Part shown: positions 47,201 through 64,000 of the stretch, one piece after another
Layout: the number at the start of each line of letters is the position of its first letter
Position numbering within the stretch: the first letter of the stretch is position 1
Assembly (NCBI RefSeq): GCF_026341815.1
Contig: NZ_JAPENX010000004.1
Coordinates: forward strand, 1-64,000
Reading direction: 5' to 3'
Source of the DNA: Streptomyces sp. NBC_00572
GTDB taxonomy: Bacteria > Actinomycetota > Actinomycetes > Streptomycetales > Streptomycetaceae
DNA: 64,000 nt
Notes under the pieces: generated by a model
Seen by the model: the letters and a program-made list of their open reading frames with translations, nothing else
Told to the model about the DNA's origin: nothing
Databases searched by the model: none
Position numbers and translations under genes: made by a program

Positions 47201-49717
47201 CAGTGCCGACAGCACGCCGTCGGGACCCACCTCCAGGTACGAGGTGACGCCCTCGGCCACCATCGACTCGACGGCGTCGGCGAAGCGGACGGTGCCACGG
47301 ACCTGGTCGGCCCAGTAGTCGGCGGTACGGAGGTCGTCGCCGGTGGCGACCTTGCCGGTGACCGTGGAGACCACCGCGATACGGGGAGCCTCGTACGTCA
47401 GCCGGGACGCGACGGCCTTGAACTCGGCCAGCATCGGATCCATGAGCGGCGAGTGGAAGGCGTGGCTCACCGTCAGACGACGGGTCCTGCCCCCCAGCTC
47501 ACCGACCTTCCGTGCGACCTCGTGGACCGCTTCCTCTTCGCCGGAGACGACGACCGAGCGGGGGCCGTTGACCGCCGCGATCGCCACCCGGCCCTCCAGG
47601 AGGGCGACGACCTCGGCCTCCGTCGCCTCCACAGCGACCATCGCACCACCACGCGGCAGCGCCTGCATCAAACCGGCACGCGCCACCACCAGACGCACCG
47701 CGTCCTCCAGCGAGAACACCCCCGCCACATGCGCGGCCGCGATCTCACCGATCGAATGCCCCGCCACGAAGTCCGGACGCACACCCCACGACTCCACCAG
47801 ACGGAACAACGCGACCTCGACCGCGAACAACGCCGGCTGCGTCCAGCCCGTCTCGTCCAGCCCCTCACCCGAGACGACCACCTCACGCAGAGAACCGTCC
47901 AGCGCTACGTCGAAGAGCGCGCAGACCTCGTCGAACACCGCCGCGAACACCGGGAACGACGCGTACAGCTCCTGCGCCATCCCCGCCCGCTGCGCGCCCT
48001 GCCCCGTGAACAGGAAGCCCGTACGGCCCCGCGCCCGCTCACCGTGCACCAGACCCGGAGCCGTCCCGCCCTCGGCCAGCGCCCGCACCCCGGCGAGGAG
48101 TTCACCACGGTCCCGGCCCGTCACCACCGCACGGTGGTCCAGGGACGCCCGCCCCGTCGCCAGGGAGAAACCGATGTCCAGGGGGGACACGGCGAGGTCC
48201 GCCGTGAGGCGGGCGTTCAGCCGTCGTGCCTGGTCACGGAGGGCGGTGGCCGTCTTGCCGGAGATGATCCACGGCACGACGGGGAGCGCCGCCGACGCCT
48301 CCTGGGGCTTCTCCGTGGCATCTTCGGCCGCCGCGGGCGGTTCCTCGATGATGACGTGGGCGTTCGTGCCGCCGAAGCCGAAGGAGGAGACGGCCGCGCG
48401 GCGCGGGGCCCCCGTCTCGGGCCAGGGCCTCGCCTCGTTGAGGAGGGAGACGGCGCCCTCGTCCCATTCGACGTGGGTGGTCGGCTGATCGCTGTGCAGG
48501 GTGCGAGGCATCACGCCGTGCTCCATGGCCTGGATCATCTTGATGACGCCGCCGACTCCTGCCGCGGCCTGGGCGTGGGCGATGTTCGACTTGAGGGAGC
48601 CGAGGTACAGCGGGCGGCCCTCGGGGCGGTCCTGGCCGTAGGTGGCGAGGAGCGCCTGCGCCTCGATCGGGTCGCCGAGCCGCGTTCCGGTGCCGTGGGC
48701 CTCCACGACGTCGACGTCGGCGGGGGTGAGGCCCGCGCCGGCGAGGGCCTGGCGGATGACGCGATCCTGCGCCGGACCGTTGGGGGCGGTCAGACCGTTG
48801 GAGGCGCCGTCCTGGTTGACGGCCGAGCCGCGCATCACGGCGAGCACCCGGTGACCGTTGCGGCGGGCATCGGACAGCTTCTCCACGAGGAGGAGGCCCA
48901 CGCCCTCGGCCCAGCCGGTGCCGTCCGCGGCCGCGGAGAAGGACTTGCTGCGGCCGTCGGCGGCGAGCCCGCGCAGCCGGGAGAACTCGACGAAGGCGAC
49001 CGGCGTCGACATCACGGTGACACCGCCGGCCAGGGCGAGGTCGCACTCGCCGCGGCGCAGCGCGTTGGCCGCGAGGTGGAGGGCGACCAGGGAGGAGGAG
49101 CAGGCGGTGTCGACGGTGACGGCCGGGCCTTCGAGGCCGTACGTGTAGGCGACGCGGCCCGAGGCGATGGAGCCCGCGCTGCCGCTGAAGAGGTAGCCCT
49201 CGAAGTCCTCCGGGGGGAGGTGGGGGCGCGAGCCGTAGTCGTTGTACATGACGCCGGCGAACACACCGGTCCGGGTGCCCTTGAGCGAGACCGGGTCGAT
49301 GCCGGCGCGCTCGAAGGTCTCCCAGGCGGTCTCCAGGAGGAGCCGCTGCTGCGGGTCGGCCGCCAGGGCCTCGCGCGGGGACATCCCGAACAGTTCGGGG
49401 TCGAAGAGGTCGGCGTCGTAGAGGAATCCGCCCTCGCGGGAGTAGGAGGTGCCGGTCTTCTCCGGGTCGGGGTCGTAGAGGCGCTCCAGGTCCCAGCCGC
49501 GGTCGGTGGGGAAGTAGGAGACCGCGTCGACGCCGTCGGCGACCAGCTGCCACAGGTCCTCGGGCGAGGCGACGCCTCCCGGGTACCGGCAGGCCATGGA
49601 GACGATGGCGATCGGCTCCTGTTCCTTGTCCTCGACCTCGCGCAGACGCTTGCGTGCGTCTCGGGCGTCGGCGATGGCCCTCTTGAGGTATTCGCGGAGT
49701 TGTACCTCGTCAGCCAC
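44249..49717 (-). CDS. Type I PKS, extension module 3 (KS-AT-DH*-KR-ACP)
   Basis: The product is 1822 residues. The docking coil is QLREYLKRAIADARDARKRL. KS 33-455 (C206), AT about 560-850 (S655, HAFHS, malonyl type), DH about 905-1150, KR about 1370-1560 (GGTGTLG, YAAAN) and ACP (S1690, GFDSL) follow, then a C-terminal docking tail (ASVDELLSFIDNEL). The DH keeps H949 (HVVLGSPVLP). The second catalytic motif, normally LLDAALH, reads LLQAALP, so Asp becomes Gln1078 and His becomes Pro; dehydration is probably lost or impaired. The KR motif is LDN instead of LDD. The gap to the next PKS gene is 117 bp. Confidence 0.95.
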   Translation of the reverse strand: MADEVQLREYLKRAIADARDARKRLREVEDKEQEPIAIVSMACRYPGGVASPEDLWQLVADGVDAVSYFPTDRGWDLERLYDPDPEKTGTSYSREGGFLYDADLFDPELFGMSPREALAADPQQRLLLETAWETFERAGIDPVSLKGTRTGVFAGVMYNDYGSRPHLPPEDFEGYLFSGSAGSIASGRVAYTYGLEGPAVTVDTACSSSLVALHLAANALRRGECDLALAGGVTVMSTPVAFVEFSRLRGLAADGRSKSFSAAADGTGWAEGVGLLLVEKLSDARRNGHRVLAVMRGSAVNQDGASNGLTAPNGPAQDRVIRQALAGAGLTPADVDVVEAHGTGTRLGDPIEAQALLATYGQDRPEGRPLYLGSLKSNIAHAQAAAGVGGVIKMIQAMEHGVMPRTLHSDQPTTHVEWDEGAVSLLNEARPWPETGAPRRAAVSSFGFGGTNAHVIIEEPPAAAEDATEKPQEASAALPVVPWIISGKTATALRDQARRLNARLTADLAVSPLDIGFSLATGRASLDHRAVVTGRDRGELLAGVRALAEGGTAPGLVHGERARGRTGFLFTGQGAQRAGMAQELYASFPVFAAVFDEVCALFDVALDGSLREVVVSGEGLDETGWTQPALFAVEVALFRLVESWGVRPDFVAGHSIGEIAAAHVAGVFSLEDAVRLVVARAGLMQALPRGGAMVAVEATEAEVVALLEGRVAIAAVNGPRSVVVSGEEEAVHEVARKVGELGGRTRRLTVSHAFHSPLMDPMLAEFKAVASRLTYEAPRIAVVSTVTGKVATGDDLRTADYWADQVRGTVRFADAVESMVAEGVTSYLEVGPDGVLSALAEGAVPALRRGRDEAVTLLSAVGTLFTRGVTVDWRTLYEGTGARQVPLPTYAFQRRRYWLESRPAPETHGHGAPTTGHPVLGSPITVAGFNQILFTSRLSLESHPWLADHVVLGSPVLPASALVELAIHAGDLIGHPALDELNLQVPLVLPEEGNIQLQVRAGTPDDTGRHCLCLYSRPDDFDAPWTMHAEGWYLTEEPEVAASLAWDDDATGRTTEIQLPDGLRTDAGRYGLHPVLLQAALPVRPEDPAAGTVPVPADWYGVRLHATGATAVKARVTEIDEGAFSLQLADAAGDLVVSVESIVFRDIPNEQFRAAVGGDSTGRESLFHVDWTPTALPEPAEPLAWAVLDPDGTGGQNGTGENRYAHPAEVAAAVAAGTRVDAVLLPWTPADPGADQAAATHTATRKTLALVREWLADERLEGTRLVVVTSGAVATADGEDVTDLAGAAVWGLLRSAQSEAPDRIVLIDTDTDTDTDTDGGTGTNADTEVTLSLLAAGEPQAALRDGKTLLPRLRRVPVTDKPAGRPPVWKHGTVLVTGGTGTLGAEFARHLVAEHGATRLLLLSRTGEQADGAAGLLDDLRGIGAHVTVAACDAADRDALARVLASIPEEHPLTAVVHTAGVLDNGLLPALTDDRLADVLRPKADAAWHLHELTRHLELEAFVTFSSTVGVLGGPGQANYAAANAFLDALAAHRRAQGLPATSIAWGLWQLGGINAHLAESDLNRFARDGFRPIARVEGLSLFDRATADGRAALVATPVGVTAVRAQARIPALLSELAALPGRRVARSGSADHAADPAAGLAARLGELSEVEQEQFLLTLVRTDVAAVLGRTDAESIAPERAFQDLGFDSLTAVDLRNRIGTATGVKLPATLVFDHPTPAALVAFLRDRLTPQAPDARQALLDELDEVERKLAAVSQGDQDRSAVSARLRALLSRVEGADGPAAVPGAYDPSDAADDSDAIESASVDELLSFIDNELGSSTP

Positions 49718-49789
49718 GTGAATTCAGCTCCCGTGTGGTGGTGTGTCCGATTGCCGTGTGCGCGCCGTGGGCGGCGCGTGCCCTGGGGG

Positions 49790-63736
<13,947 letters not shown>

Positions 63737-64000
63737 GGCGCTCGACTGCCCTTTCCTGACTGATATCGAAGCGGCCTGAGTATCCCGGATATGGAACCCC
63801 GCATTTTCGACCCTAAGACCGACCGACCTGTTTCTTCTCAACACCCGGTCATGCACGGGTAACCGTACGATTCGGCGACGGGGTGGCCGGTCCGTTACTT
63901 GTCGGTGGGCGGCCGGTGAGGTTGGCCGGTTACGTTCTGGACAGATCTGCGTGAAACTCCTCGAATTCCCGGGTGTCATGCCGGAAGAAAGCAGGAACGG
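63737..64000 (-). promoter_or_regulatory. Upstream region of the PKS operon
   Basis: No gene is seen to the end of the window. The region is AT-richer than its surroundings near 63775-63830 and should contain the PKS promoter. On the coding strand GGTCGGTCGGTC repeats occur near 63813-63826, and ACCCG...CGGGT half-sites near 63845-63862. Either could be activator sites, but neither matches a SARP heptamer array clearly. Confidence 0.35.

Overview
The window is very high-GC DNA with Streptomyces-type gene content and codon use: rare TTA codons, GTG/TTG starts, actinomycete-only families such as DUF6233, DUF6104 and DUF5937, and an A-factor-type regulatory pair. It carries the tap-tpg operon, which encodes the telomere-associated and terminal proteins of linear Streptomyces replicons. 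It also begins with about 340 bp of degenerate ~108-bp repeats built on GCTGCGC palindromes. I therefore read it as the arm of a linear chromosome or linear plasmid, with base 1 probably at or close to a replicon or contig end.

Region 1 (1-5.6 kb) is an accessory arm. It holds the repeats, a lysine-tailed basic protein, two small coupled genes, a MerR regulator and a serine recombinase with putative binding repeats, followed by gene remnants (trypsin-like, DUF6104). Region 2 (5.6-11.1 kb) is a cell-wall set. A membrane protein with an HTH head and a peptidoglycan-binding tail faces two secreted enzymes that share an almost identical signal peptide and upstream DNA but have different catalytic domains (L,D-transpeptidase-like and M15 peptidase-like). 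A second HTH/membrane protein follows. Region 3 (11.1-29.7 kb) is mixed accessory DNA: a TTA-containing small ORF coupled to an unknown gene, a threonine-leader-controlled editing-less ThrRS paralogue, TetR/SDR, a lamin-tail protein, TerD, WYL/NIPSNAP, a TmrB-like ATPase, an ECF sigma factor fused to part of a tyrosine recombinase, YCII, DUF5937/MFS and DUF998. Tyrosine-recombinase and other pseudogene fragments lie between them.

Region 4 (29.8-32.6 kb) is tpg and tap. Region 5 (32.9-64 kb) is one edge of a polyketide cluster: a degenerate IS701-like protein, a SARP activator, a gamma-butyrolactone receptor-like TetR, an AfsA-like synthase (with a TTA codon) and an SDR. After these come three minus-strand modular type I PKS genes transcribed from 63.7 kb to 37.7 kb. 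The PKS has a KSQ loading module and four extension modules, each KS-AT-DH-KR-ACP with HAFH (malonyl-type) ATs, and ends in a thioester reductase instead of a thioesterase. The predicted product is a C10 pentaketide released as an aldehyde. A four-module PKS with reductive release under butyrolactone control resembles the logic of coelimycin and the streptazone/abikoviromycin piperidine alkaloids. The expected aminotransferase and tailoring genes are not in this window and would have to lie beyond base 64000.

Boundaries were read by eye from motifs, ribosome binding sites and translation. No alignment or database search was run.
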